From NCBI GenBank assembly GCA_945873195.1, contig CAMCDA010000015.1:1-40043 (forward strand): a stretch of DNA of 40,043 nt, given 5' to 3'. Below are positions 1 through 6,722 of this stretch, piece by piece. Made by a program: the position numbers and the translations under genes. Below the pieces are notes generated by a model. The model saw only the letters and a program-made list of their open reading frames with translations. It searched no databases and was not told the origin of the DNA. The stretch comes from Asaia bogorensis (GTDB lineage Bacteria; Pseudomonadota; Alphaproteobacteria; Acetobacterales; Acetobacteraceae). The first letter of the stretch is position 1, and each line of letters opens with the position of its first letter.

Positions 1-25
1 AAGGGGAGGGGGCGAGGCCGCCCCC
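1..25 (-). terminator. Weak terminator-like hairpin downstream of the FAH-family gene
   Basis: Just past the stop of the minus-strand hydratase gene, GGGGGCG (8-14) and CGCCCCC (19-25) form a 7-bp GC stem with a 4-nt loop. On the minus strand the transcript then runs into a C-rich stretch ending in only two U residues, so a classical U tract is missing. It may stop or stabilise the transcript, but the support is only its position and the stem. Confidence 0.3.
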
Positions 26-31
26 CGGCCG

Positions 32-787
32 TCAGACGATGAACTCGACCCGGGCAGACCCCAGACCCTCGAAGCTGATCGAGCAGACATCGCCCGGATT
101 GATGTATTTCAGCCCGGTGAAGGACCCGCAGGTGACGAACTGGCCGGCCCGCACGCCACCCTTGGCGCGCCACAGATTGACCAGCACGACCGCGACGTTC
201 AGCGGATCGCCGGTCGGGTGGCCGCCTTCCTGGTCCAGGACGGTCTGGCCGTTGACCATCAGCTTCACCCGCAGCTTGCCCAGATCGAGGTGCTGCCACG
301 CCTTCTTCGGCGTGTCGTAGACGAAGCCGGCGTTCAGGATGCCGTCGGCCAGGCGTTCCAGGTTCGTGGCCTGGGTGGCCAGGTCGTAGCGGCCGCTCAC
401 GACCTCGATCGCCGCGCAGCAATCCATGCCGGCCGAGACCTCTTCCCGCGTGTAGGGCGTGTCGCGGGGCGGGAACGATTTGCGGAAGACGAAGGCAACT
501 TCGGCTTCGACACCGCAATGGGGGGCGTCGGCGATGGGCATGCCGCAGGGGCTGGCGTGGATGGTGCCGCCGTAAAGGATCGCGACCGTGGGGTCGGCGC
601 CGGCGGGGGCGATGGCCTTGAAGCCTCCGATCAGCTTGCCGAGGCCGGCGGTCACGGCGTCCTGGATCGCGTAGGCGTCCTCCACCGACTGGGGCTTCAG
701 CCCGTCGGGCAGGCCGGGCAGATGGGTGCGGGTGCGGCGGGCCTTCACGAGGATGGCGGCGGCGCGTTCGATGTCCTGTTTCTTCAT
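32..787 (-). CDS. 2-keto-4-pentenoate hydratase / fumarylacetoacetate hydrolase (FAH) family protein
   Basis: A 251-residue protein of the MhpD/FAH fold. Members hydrate 2-hydroxy-penta-2,4-dienoates in aromatic meta-cleavage or decarboxylate related oxo-acids, using a divalent metal. The family pattern is visible: GFKAIAPAG near residue 55, the acidic metal-binding stretch GVEAEVAF in mid-protein, the AAIEVV strand, and a C-terminal GSFTGLKYINPGD segment ahead of a final beta strand. The length is normal for the hydratase branch. The ATG at 787 has a GGGGAAG ribosome site about 6 nt upstream. The gene lies 54 bp after the ribokinase stop on the same strand and may be the last gene of that transcript. 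The exact substrate cannot be read, and no other aromatic-degradation gene is present here. Confidence 0.8.
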   Translation of the reverse strand: MKKQDIERAAAILVKARRTRTHLPGLPDGLKPQSVEDAYAIQDAVTAGLGKLIGGFKAIAPAGADPTVAILYGGTIHASPCGMPIADAPHCGVEAEVAFVFRKSFPPRDTPYTREEVSAGMDCCAAIEVVSGRYDLATQATNLERLADGILNAGFVYDTPKKAWQHLDLGKLRVKLMVNGQTVLDQEGGHPTGDPLNVAVVLVNLWRAKGGVRAGQFVTCGSFTGLKYINPGDVCSISFEGLGSARVEFIV

Positions 788-841
788 GGGCGGCTTCCCC
801 TGCGTCTGTGCGGGAAGGATGCCACGCGGGTCGTCGTTGGC

Positions 842-1732
842 CTAGGGGGAGACGAGCGCCCGATTGGTCTCGGCCGCCCAGGGCGCGCTGCCCTGGCTGC
901 CGGGGCGGGTACAGCAAAGGGCGGCGGCGGCGGTCGCGCGGGCCAGCGCCGAGTCCAGCCCGCCGCCCCGATCCAGTTCGGCCGCGAGCACGCCGACGAA
1001 GCAGTCCCCGGCGGCGGTCGTGTCCACCGCGGTGATGGCATGGGCTGCCATGCGCGTGACCCCGGATTCGGTCGCGGCCTCCAGCCCATCGGCGCCGATT
1101 GTGCGGATGACGTCGACGCCCAGGGCGGCGCGCAGCGCGGCGGCATCGTCGCCGACGCCGAGATGGGCGCCGAGCCAGGCGGCCTCGGTTTCGTTGACGG
1201 TCAGGATGTCGATGGCGGCCAGGGCGGAGCGGGGCAGGGCGGCGGCGGGGGCGAGGTTCAGGATGATCCGCCCGACCCGGCCGCGGGCGCGGGCGATCAG
1301 GGCGGCGGTTTCGCCGGGGTCGACTTCCATCTGCAGCAGCAGGGTGGCGTCCGGGGTCAGCAGCGCGTCCTCGACCTGTGCGGCGCGGGCGAACAGGTTG
1401 GCGCCGGAGCCGACGGCGATCGCGTTGTGGCCGGCGGGATCGACCTGGACGGCCGCGCAGGCGGTGCCGGCCTGATGTGTCGTGATCACGCGGGAGAGAT
1501 CGACCCCGGCCTCCCGCAGCAGAGGCAGCGCGCCGTCCGCCAGGGAATCGGCGCCGACCGCGCCCACCATGATGACCCGGGCGCCATCACGGGCGGCGGC
1601 GACGGCCTGGTTGGCGCCCTTGCCGCCGGGCTGCGCCTGGGCGCCGGCGCACAGAACGGTTTCTCCGGCGGCGGGCAGATGGGGGAGGGCGAAGATCAAA
1701 TCGAGGTTAATGGAACCGAAAACAACGATCAT
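842..1732 (-). CDS. rbsK: Ribokinase-like PfkB-family sugar kinase
   Basis: A 296-residue cytoplasmic kinase expected to phosphorylate ribose or a related sugar or nucleoside with ATP. It opens with the family start MIVVFGSINLDLI, has the substrate-binding GGKGANQAVA motif near residue 38, a LTVNETEAAWLG segment, and the C-terminal PfkB signature AVDTTAAGDCFVG holding the catalytic aspartate. The start is ATG 1732. It overlaps the stop of the upstream HTH gene as ATGA, so translation is probably coupled to it. A longer in-frame extension upstream reads as low-complexity Arg/Pro sequence and is rejected. No ribose transporter lies nearby, so the sugar is uncertain; other PfkB kinases share this pattern. 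Confidence 0.85.
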   Translation of the reverse strand: MIVVFGSINLDLIFALPHLPAAGETVLCAGAQAQPGGKGANQAVAAARDGARVIMVGAVGADSLADGALPLLREAGVDLSRVITTHQAGTACAAVQVDPAGHNAIAVGSGANLFARAAQVEDALLTPDATLLLQMEVDPGETAALIARARGRVGRIILNLAPAAALPRSALAAIDILTVNETEAAWLGAHLGVGDDAAALRAALGVDVIRTIGADGLEAATESGVTRMAAHAITAVDTTAAGDCFVGVLAAELDRGGGLDSALARATAAAALCCTRPGSQGSAPWAAETNRALVSP

Positions 1733-2247
1733 GGCACCACGGGTTGGTAGACCGCGTCGAGCACCAGGTCCGGCGACTGGTCGAAGATACGCACCAGGGA
1801 CAGGGCGGCGGGGTCGGGTTTGTTGCGACCCTGCTCCCAGTTCTGCAGCGTGTCGATATCCAGGCCGAGGCGATCCGCGAACTCCCGCTGCGACAGGCCG
1901 TGGCGGCCGCGCACCTGGGCGATTTCCGCCGGATCGTGGCGGCGGCGGCGGCCGACGCGGATGTTCATGCCCGCCAGGTCGGCGGCGAGCAGGGCGATGC
2001 CGGCGTCTTCCGCGACCTGGCACACCGCGTTGCCCTGGTCGGCCAGGCGGTTGATCACGGCATGGGCCGACCGAGGCGTGACGCCGGCGGCGCGGAGGCG
2101 CTGGACGATGCTGATCGGCTGGTCGAGGGGGCCGCTAAGCCGCAGCGCCAACGCGACGGGCGCGCCGGAAAACGAGGGGGGCGGGGCGGCGTCCCGGACC
2201 GGCGCCACTCGTGCGAGTCGCGCCTTCAATGCTGAGTTGGTCGACAT
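1729..2247 (-). CDS. HTH (Xre/HigA-like) regulator, candidate antitoxin with an L7/L12-like N-terminal segment
   Basis: A protein of up to 172 residues. The C-terminal third (roughly residues 100-165) is a helix-turn-helix of Cro/HigA type, with GLSQREFADRLGLDIDT followed by LQNWEQGRNKPDPAA. The central part (ISIVQRLRAAGVTPRSAHAV through a terminal AGMNIRVG) has the spacing and hydrophobic pattern of the ribosomal L7/L12 C-terminal domain; this is my inference from pattern. It overlaps the preceding small gene by up to 113 bp if ATG 2247 is used. A later start, for example a TTG near the upstream stop, would leave a short overlap and is equally possible. Its stop overlaps the ribokinase start. 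The order (small protein, then HTH protein, with a palindromic promoter) fits an autoregulated toxin-antitoxin operon. Confidence 0.7.
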   Translation of the reverse strand: MSTNSALKARLARVAPVRDAAPPPSFSGAPVALALRLSGPLDQPISIVQRLRAAGVTPRSAHAVINRLADQGNAVCQVAEDAGIALLAADLAGMNIRVGRRRRHDPAEIAQVRGRHGLSQREFADRLGLDIDTLQNWEQGRNKPDPAALSLVRIFDQSPDLVLDAVYQPVVP

Positions 2248-2461
2248 CGAGAGCCTCCATGAATGACCGGGCCAATCCGACCAGGGCCGCGTGTCCCATC
2301 GTGTTCGCGCCGCTGCCCTGCATATGAACGCCGAACAGGAAAGCCTTGCGGTCATCGAGGCGAACACGCGCCAGGAAACTGACCGAGAAGCGGTTGTTCA
2401 CGACAGTGGCCAGAACGAGATCGTCCGGGGTGATTTCCAGATCAACGATCCGCCATCGCAT
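2135..2461 (-). CDS. Small alpha/beta protein, candidate toxin of a TA-like pair (function unknown)
   Basis: A 108-residue soluble protein I cannot name with certainty. It begins MRWRIVDLEITPDDL, shows about four predicted beta strands in the first half, one helix (HAALVGLARSFMEALDV) and a final strand leading into a conserved-looking basic loop, GATRTSGAGPGRRP. Loops of this RTSGAxPGR form end several small families that I associate with toxin-like proteins; that is memory, not a search result. It lies directly behind a strong promoter and ahead of an HTH gene it overlaps. Coding is supported by the SD-independent but well-placed ATG 2461 and by its place in the operon. An alternative is a non-toxic small regulatory partner. 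Confidence 0.55.
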   Translation of the reverse strand: MRWRIVDLEITPDDLVLATVVNNRFSVSFLARVRLDDRKAFLFGVHMQGSGANTMGHAALVGLARSFMEALDVDQLSIEGATRTSGAGPGRRPAPLVFRRARRVGAAA

Positions 2462-2530
2462 TTCGCTGGGTCCATCGGCTGTTGGGGACCGGGAGGATGA
2501 CAGCGAAAGACGAAGGAACCGTTAACAACG

Positions 2531-2560
2531 AATATACGTGAATCACGGATGGTTCGTCAA
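2531..2560 (-). promoter_or_regulatory. Sigma-70-type promoter with palindromic operator for the TA-like/ribokinase operon
   Basis: On the minus strand TTGACG (2560-2555) and TATATT (2536-2531) are separated by 18 nt, a near-ideal housekeeping promoter. The spacer holds the palindrome CGTGA-A-TCACG (2537-2547), a typical position for a repressor that blocks RNA polymerase. The -35 box overlaps the end of thyX. The HTH protein encoded downstream is the natural candidate repressor (inference). Confidence 0.6.
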
Positions 2561-3492
2561 GTGCGATCGAGGGAGGCCATCAGTTCCGACCACTCCCGCC
2601 GGTTCAGGCCGCTGTTGGCCTGGTCGACGGTTTCTCCGCCCAGCATCCGCTTCACGACGGCGAGCATCCCGGCCGAGAGGGTCACCGCGCCAAGTCGGTA
2701 GTCGCGGAAGGCGGCGGCGGCGATAGGGACCCAGGCGTCAACGGTGTTCAGCATGGCCTCGGCGTAGACCCGGATTTCGTATTGGGCATGCGGGTCGGCG
2801 CGGAGCGAGAGGAAGTGGAACAGGTTGTGGAGGTCGGTCTTCCAATACCACTGCGTATAGGTGTTCAGCGTCAGGTTCATCCGCGCCAGCTCCCGCGCCA
2901 GGCCCTGGCGGCCGGGATCGACGGGGGCGCCGGACGCGTCCTCGTTCAGCATGTGGGCGTAGTGGTCGTAGTTCCGTGCGGCGTCGTCCTGGAGCAGGCG
3001 AAGAACCTCCTGCGCCTCCTCGCCTTCCAGCACGGTGCCGCGGCCCTGGCGGTTGGCCAGCGACTGGGCGGCGAGTTGCTCGGGGGCGGGGATGTAGAAT
3101 TCCCGGTCCAGGATCGAGTAGCGGGCGGAGTACTCGTTCACGTTCGCCGTCCGGTGGCGGATCCACTGGCGGGCGATGAAGATCGGCAGTTTGACGTGGT
3201 ACTTGATCTCGCACATCTCGAAGGGGGTCGAGTGGCGGTGGCGCATCAAATAGCGGATCAGGCCGGCATCCTCGGACACGCGTTTCGTCCCCCGGCCATA
3301 CGATACACGGGCGGCCTGCACGATGGCGGCGTCGTCGCCCATGTAGTCGATCACCCGGATGAAGCCGTGGTCCAGGATCGGGATGGCCTCATACAGCATG
3401 GCCTCCAGCGCCGGCACGGTGGGGCGGGCAGTGAGGGCGGACTGGGCGCGCTGGGCGGCGATCTCATTCGCCTGATCTGGGGAGAGGGACAT
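2557..3492 (-). CDS. thyX: Flavin-dependent thymidylate synthase ThyX
   Basis: A 311-residue enzyme that makes dTMP from dUMP using methylenetetrahydrofolate as carbon donor and FAD/NADPH as reductant. The diagnostic ThyX motif [15 protein letters not shown] is present around residues 112-126, preceded by [10 protein letters not shown] (residues 84-93), which also contacts flavin and nucleotide. The C-terminal half carries the [20 protein letters not shown] block seen in alphaproteobacterial ThyX. Start ATG 3492 gives the usual length with a short N-terminal extension. It is transcribed away from ssrA. No thyA is visible in this window, so ThyX may be the main thymidylate source, but that needs the whole genome. 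Confidence 0.96.
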   Translation of the reverse strand: MSLSPDQANEIAAQRAQSALTARPTVPALEAMLYEAIPILDHGFIRVIDYMGDDAAIVQAARVSYGRGTKRVSEDAGLIRYLMRHRHSTPFEMCEIKYHVKLPIFIARQWIRHRTANVNEYSARYSILDREFYIPAPEQLAAQSLANRQGRGTVLEGEEAQEVLRLLQDDAARNYDHYAHMLNEDASGAPVDPGRQGLARELARMNLTLNTYTQWYWKTDLHNLFHFLSLRADPHAQYEIRVYAEAMLNTVDAWVPIAAAAFRDYRLGAVTLSAGMLAVVKRMLGGETVDQANSGLNRREWSELMASLDRT

Positions 3493-3573
3493 GGCGCCGA
3501 CATATCACGAATATCCCCGGCGCGAAGGGCCAACACCCCTTCCATCCGCCGGGCCAACCCCCTATATCTCTCT

Positions 3574-3850
3574 CCGTCAGCTTGCTGACTATGGTGATAA
3601 ACGGTGGTTGGAATAAGCGTTGTGGACCCGGGGGCAGTGCCCGGCGCCTCCACCATTATCCTCCTGGAAACAGGGCGGATTCATGGGGGCGAAACAGGCT
3701 CGACACGCGTGGTAAAGACCCATCTTTTGCCCGGCATGATACCGCCGTTATCGGGTCAAATCTCAAGTGCCAATGATAATCAGGCGCTCGCTGTAGCTGC
3801 ATAAGCTATAAGCGCGGTTCGGGGGGCACCGGGCAACAGAAGCCCCCCAC
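3574..3850 (+). ncRNA. ssrA: tmRNA, circularly permuted two-piece form (alphaproteobacterial ssrA)
   Basis: Ribosome-rescue RNA in permuted order. The acceptor piece comes first: hairpin GTCAG-CTTG-CTGAC (3576-3589), T-stem CCGGG/CCCGG, and the 3' end CGCCTCCACCA finishing at 3655. A 29-nt spacer (3656-3684) follows, and then the coding piece starts with GGGGGCGAAACAGG at 3685. GGGGGCG pairs with CGCCTCC of the acceptor piece (six Watson-Crick pairs and one G-U), rebuilding the tRNA-like acceptor stem after the spacer is cut out. The T-loop is GGCAGTG rather than TTCGAAT, as I recall for this lineage. The coding piece ends with a GGGGGGC/GCCCCCC hairpin (3821-3848). A TATATC -10-like box lies at 3563-3568. 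The outer ends are approximate. Confidence 0.95.
3769..3804 (+). other. tmRNA proteolysis-tag reading frame (ANDNQALAVAA)
   Basis: Within the coding piece, the resume codon GCC at 3769 opens the frame ANDNQALAVAA, followed by TAA at 3802-3804. With the alanine carried by tmRNA itself, the tag is 12 residues long, two fewer than the Caulobacter tag AANDNFAEEFAVAA. The N-terminal AANDN, bound by SspB-alpha, and the C-terminal AVAA/LAA-like degron, bound by ClpX, are both kept; the middle is shortened. Confidence 0.93.
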
Positions 3851-3877
3851 TCTACCCTCTCCCGGAAAGCGACGCCC

Positions 3878-4267
3878 TTGCGTGTATTCATCGCCGCGCT
3901 CGCCTACTTCCTCCTCGTCTTCGCCGCCGGATTCCTGCTCGGCCCCATCCGGGCGCTGGTGCTCGAACCATGGATTGGCCCCGCGGGCGCCGTCCTCGCG
4001 GAGGCCCCCTTCCTCATACTCGCCATGCTCGCCGCCGCTCGGCTGATCACCGGCTGGCGCGCGATCCCGCCCGGACAGCCGCGGCTGGCGATGGGGGCCT
4101 GGGCGTTCGGGCTGCTGGCGGTGACCGAAATCGCCGGTGCCGCCCTGCTGAGGGACATGCCGCCCGCCGTCTATTTCACCCAGTTCACGACCGTGGCCGG
4201 CCTGGTGTCCCTGGCGCTGTTTGTCCTGTTCGCGCTGTTTCCCTGGCTGCTCGCCCGCCGGCCGTGA
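3878..4267 (+). CDS. Small integral membrane protein, four predicted TM helices (unknown function)
   Basis: A 129-residue hydrophobic protein with four likely membrane spans: residues about 3-22, 38-56, 70-88 and 103-124, joined by short loops and ending in RR before the stop. No catalytic motif is visible and I cannot assign it to a named family with certainty. The reading frame opens with TTG at 3878 (TTG CGT GTA), about 28 bp after the tmRNA terminal hairpin, so it may be read from its own promoter or through ssrA. It lies 52 bp before the PfpI-family gene on the same strand and could share its transcript. Confidence 0.6.
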   Translation: MRVFIAALAYFLLVFAAGFLLGPIRALVLEPWIGPAGAVLAEAPFLILAMLAAARLITGWRAIPPGQPRLAMGAWAFGLLAVTEIAGAALLRDMPPAVYFTQFTTVAGLVSLALFVLFALFPWLLARRP

Positions 4268-4319
4268 CGCCGCGCCTGCCCCGTGATACCGAGACGGCCC
4301 CTCTCCCAGGAGACCGTCC

Positions 4320-4997
4320 ATGCATATCGGCCTGCTGCTGTTCCCCAAGCTGACCCAACTGGACCTGACGGGCCCGTTCGAGGTCTTTGCCGCCACCCCG
4401 GGCGCGACCGTCCATCTGCTGTGGAAGACCAAGGACCCGGTCCAGGCCGTCACCGGCATGAAGATCGTCCCTGACACGACGCTTGCCGAGTGCCCGCAGC
4501 TCGACGTCATCTGCGTCCCCGGCGGGTCCGGGGTCGCCGCGGTGATGGAGGATCCGGAGGTGCTGGATTTCCTCCGCCGCCAGGCCGCCGGCGCGCGCTA
4601 TATCACCTCGGTCTGCACCGGCGCCCTGGTGCTCGGCGCGGCCGGGCTGCTGAAGGGCAAGCACGCCACGACGCATTGGGGATCGCATGATTTCCTGGCC
4701 TCGCTGGGCGCGATCCCGACCAAGGGGCGCGTCGTGCGCGACGGCAATATCTTCACCGGCGGCGGCGTGACCGCGGGGATTGATTTCGCCCTGACCCTGG
4801 TGGGGGAGATGTGCGGGCCGACCGTCGCGCAGTCGATCCAGCTCCAGATCGAATACGCCCCGGCGCCGCCGTTCGAGTCGGGGTCTCCCGAGACCGCCCC
4901 CGAACAGGTGGTCGCCATGGCGCGCAAGCATCTGTCCGGGATGCGGACCGAACGGGAAGCGCTGATGGGGCGCGTGGCGGAGCGGCTGAACGCCTGA
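4320..4997 (+). CDS. DJ-1/PfpI family protein (isonitrile hydratase-like)
   Basis: A 225-residue protein of the class I glutamine-amidotransferase-like superfamily. The nucleophile elbow SVCTGALVLGAAGLL places a cysteine near residue 98, followed by the family histidine region TTHWGSHD and a GGGVTAGID loop. The N-terminal pattern HIGLLLFPKLTQLDLTGPFE is typical of proteins annotated as isonitrile hydratase (InhA) or ThiJ/PfpI without the AraC DNA-binding domain. The enzyme would be cytoplasmic. The start is ATG 4320 with CAGGAG upstream. Most such annotations are by similarity, so hydration of isonitriles is only one possibility; chaperone or glyoxalase activity occurs in relatives. Confidence 0.82.
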   Translation: MHIGLLLFPKLTQLDLTGPFEVFAATPGATVHLLWKTKDPVQAVTGMKIVPDTTLAECPQLDVICVPGGSGVAAVMEDPEVLDFLRRQAAGARYITSVCTGALVLGAAGLLKGKHATTHWGSHDFLASLGAIPTKGRVVRDGNIFTGGGVTAGIDFALTLVGEMCGPTVAQSIQLQIEYAPAPPFESGSPETAPEQVVAMARKHLSGMRTEREALMGRVAERLNA

Positions 4998-5025
4998 CGC
5001 CGCCCCGCGTCAGAATGTGTTCGGC

Positions 5026-5394
5026 TCAGGCGACGCAGATGCCGGGGACCGCGACCTTGCGGAACAGATGCGGGGTCGCGACCGAGGATGACGGATAGGC
5101 GGACAGCTTCCCATGGAACGTGGGATGCGTGAACGCCGCCCGGAAATCAGCGGTCGATTGCCAGACGGCATAGTTGAGATAGGTCGGGCTGTCGCCGATC
5201 GCGCGGTGCAGCTGGGTCGAGATGAACCCGGGCTGGGCCTTCATGAAGGCCGCGTCGTCCTCCCAGACCTGGAGGAAAGTCGCCTCGTCCTCCTTGTCCA
5301 GCGTGAAGATGTTGATCAGCACGACGGGCGATTCCTCGAGGGCGATCTGCCGTTCGATCGGGAATTTCGGGTCCATGGAACGAAGGAGGGTCAT
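5026..5394 (-). CDS. Antibiotic biosynthesis monooxygenase (ABM) domain protein
   Basis: A 122-residue single-domain protein with the ABM dimeric alpha/beta-barrel pattern. A first strand PVVLINIFTL is followed by a helix, EATFLQVWEDDAAFMKAQPG, and then the characteristic FISTQLHRA strand and LNYAVWQSTADFRAAFTHPTF. Known relatives are cofactor-free quinone-forming monooxygenases or haem-degrading proteins; the substrate cannot be read here. It is divergent from the marR-type gene, with about 80 bp between the starts that hold an operator-like inverted repeat. It is therefore a probable target of that regulator (inference from layout). Confidence 0.8.
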   Translation of the reverse strand: MTLLRSMDPKFPIERQIALEESPVVLINIFTLDKEDEATFLQVWEDDAAFMKAQPGFISTQLHRAIGDSPTYLNYAVWQSTADFRAAFTHPTFHGKLSAYPSSSVATPHLFRKVAVPGICVA

Positions 5395-5438
5395 GGCTTG
5401 CTCCGTGCGGTATTGGGATATGTTTCTACGTACCGATA

Positions 5439-5454
5439 TGACATCATGGTGTCA
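5439..5454. promoter_or_regulatory. Inverted repeat in the ABM/MarR divergent promoter
   Basis: TGACA-tcatgg-TGTCA, a 5-bp inverted repeat with a 6-bp centre, lies between the two divergent starts and is flanked by ATAT on both sides. MarR proteins usually bind 16-20-bp palindromes overlapping their own promoter. The position fits, but the binding protein is inferred. Confidence 0.5.
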
Positions 5455-5474
5455 ATATGGGAAGCTATACACCA

Positions 5475-5945
5475 ATGACCGAACCATCCCGGACGCCGGC
5501 CGGTGCCGCCCTGACCAACCTCGTGCTCGATCTTTTCAGGCTCAACAATCGCATGTTGACGGCCGGCGACAGGCTGGTCGCGGGCCTGGGCCTGACCAGC
5601 GCGCGGTGGCAGGTGTTGGGGAGCATCCTGGCCGCCGATCGGCCGCAGCCGGTGGCCTGGCTCGCGCGGGACATGGGCGCCAACCGCCAGAATGTGCAGC
5701 GCATCGTGAACGACCTGGCGCGGGAGGGGCTGGTGGCGTTCCAGACCAACCCGCATCACCGGCGGGCGCAGTTGGTCGTACTGACGGACAAGGGACGGCG
5801 GGCTTTCGACGCTGCGATGGGCCTGCAGGCACCGTGGATCAACGCGCTATCGGAGGGGTTGGAGACCGCTGACCTGACGACGACCCATCGGGTCATCCTG
5901 GCGCTACGCCGGAAGTTCGAACACGAGGGGGAGGACGATGGGTGA
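5475..5945 (+). CDS. MarR-family transcriptional regulator
   Basis: A 156-residue winged-helix repressor. The pattern is clear: helix NNRMLTAGDRLVAGLGLTSARW, WQVLGSI, the recognition segment PVAWLARDMGANRQNVQRIV, and the wing NDLAREGLVAFQTNPHHRRAQLVVLTDKGRRAF. The C-terminal helices would dimerise. Two starts are possible, ATG 5457 and ATG 5475. The second is preferred because GGGAAG lies just upstream, and because the first would abut the operator-like repeat. It faces the ABM monooxygenase gene divergently, the usual regulator/target arrangement for small-molecule stress. The ligand is unknown. Confidence 0.88.
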   Translation: MTEPSRTPAGAALTNLVLDLFRLNNRMLTAGDRLVAGLGLTSARWQVLGSILAADRPQPVAWLARDMGANRQNVQRIVNDLAREGLVAFQTNPHHRRAQLVVLTDKGRRAFDAAMGLQAPWINALSEGLETADLTTTHRVILALRRKFEHEGEDDG

Positions 5946-6032
5946 GCCGACCAGGGGTATCAGCCTCGCCCAACCAGGGCACGCGCACCACGCCGCTCTC
6001 CGCCACCAGCGAGGCACATGCCGGGGTGGCGA

Positions 6033-6434
6033 TCAGGTAAGCTCACCCAGCAAGATCACCTCGGGTGGGGGCACCGACGCCGCGAAGGCGCGGTCGAAGG
6101 TCGCGATGCGACTGGCGCCCGCCCGCTTCATGTCATGATGAATGATACCATCCGCGAAATCGCCGCCACGGCCGAGCGCGCGGAGACCCGCCTGGGCGGC
6201 GGGATGGTCGGTTTCGACCTGGCGGCTGCCGATCAGGCGCCGTAGCAACGCTTCGATCTCGCTGACCGGGTAACCATAGGATCGGCGAAGAACCCAGACC
6301 AGTTCGCACAGCACGATGGTTGGGATCACGATCGTGTCGGCGCTCTCGACCAGCCGGGTGGCCTGTGCGGCCTGCAGCGGGTCGTCCTGGACCAGATAGC
6401 GGACGAGGACGTTCGTATCGACGGCGATTTTCAC
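6033..6434 (-). CDS. vapC: PIN-domain toxin, VapC family
   Basis: A 133-residue PIN-domain ribonuclease. Acidic metal-binding residues are visible: the first Asp in KIAVDTNVLVRYL, the Glu in PTIVLCELVWVL, and the Asp in RGGDFADGIIHH, with a further Asp in ATFDRAF near the C-terminus. VapC toxins cut tRNA or rRNA and stop translation until bound by their antitoxin. Start GTG 6434 overlaps the stop of the upstream AbrB-type gene as GTGA, so the pair is translationally coupled. A longer in-frame upstream extension runs through the antitoxin gene and is rejected. The gene is convergent with the marR-type gene, with 87 bp between the stops. Confidence 0.88.
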   Translation of the reverse strand: MKIAVDTNVLVRYLVQDDPLQAAQATRLVESADTIVIPTIVLCELVWVLRRSYGYPVSEIEALLRRLIGSRQVETDHPAAQAGLRALGRGGDFADGIIHHDMKRAGASRIATFDRAFAASVPPPEVILLGELT

Positions 6435-6694
6435 CGCCGTGGGCTGCTTCCCTGGCGGCCATTCTCGATGGCGCGTTGCATATCCTCCAACGACACCGGC
6501 AGCGCGTCGGGGCGCTTCAGGGCGCCGCGGAGGGCACGGATGTCGTGGGCGGTATCCGCTGGGGTGAGTTCCACCCTGCCGTCCGGCATCAGTGCGACAC
6601 CGACCTTGTCGCCCGGGCCGATGCCGAGGTGCCGCAGGAGTTCCCGTCGCAGCGTGATCTGCCCCTTTGCGGTCACGGTCAGTTCGAGCGGCAT
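6431..6694 (-). CDS. vapB: AbrB-family antitoxin, VapB
   Basis: An 87-residue protein with an N-terminal SpoVT/AbrB swapped-hairpin DNA-binding domain (LTVTAKGQITLRRELLRHLG, then IGPGDKVGVALMPDGRVEL) and a C-terminal helical tail, VSLEDMQRAIENGR, which would wrap the PIN toxin. The start at ATG 6694 is fixed by a strong GGAGG site 5 nt upstream; an in-frame ATG at 6733 lacks one. It precedes vapC with a 4-bp overlap. An inverted repeat at 6723-6747, about 30 bp upstream, is the likely autoregulatory operator. Confidence 0.88.
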   Translation of the reverse strand: MPLELTVTAKGQITLRRELLRHLGIGPGDKVGVALMPDGRVELTPADTAHDIRALRGALKRPDALPVSLEDMQRAIENGRQGSSPRR

Positions 6695-6722
6695 GGAACC
6701 TCCGTCCGGTGCATGAGTGTGA

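Noticed and set aside
218-1750. A 510-codon plus-strand frame across the FAH and ribokinase genes
   Set aside because: Gly/Ala-rich shadow of two genes whose motifs are clear on the minus strand.
1733-2023. N-terminal extension of the ribokinase frame
   Set aside because: It reads as Arg/Pro/Gly low-complexity sequence lying over the HTH gene; MIVVFGSINLDLI is the family start.
3574-3684. A tRNA gene in the acceptor region with CCTCCACCA
   Set aside because: There is no anticodon arm or D-arm; the segment pairs with the downstream GGGGGCG as a permuted tmRNA acceptor piece.
5940-6048. GGGTGAGC/GCTCACCC inverted repeat around the marR-vapC gap
   Set aside because: Only 8 bp per arm with a ~93-bp centre inside coding ends; likely chance.
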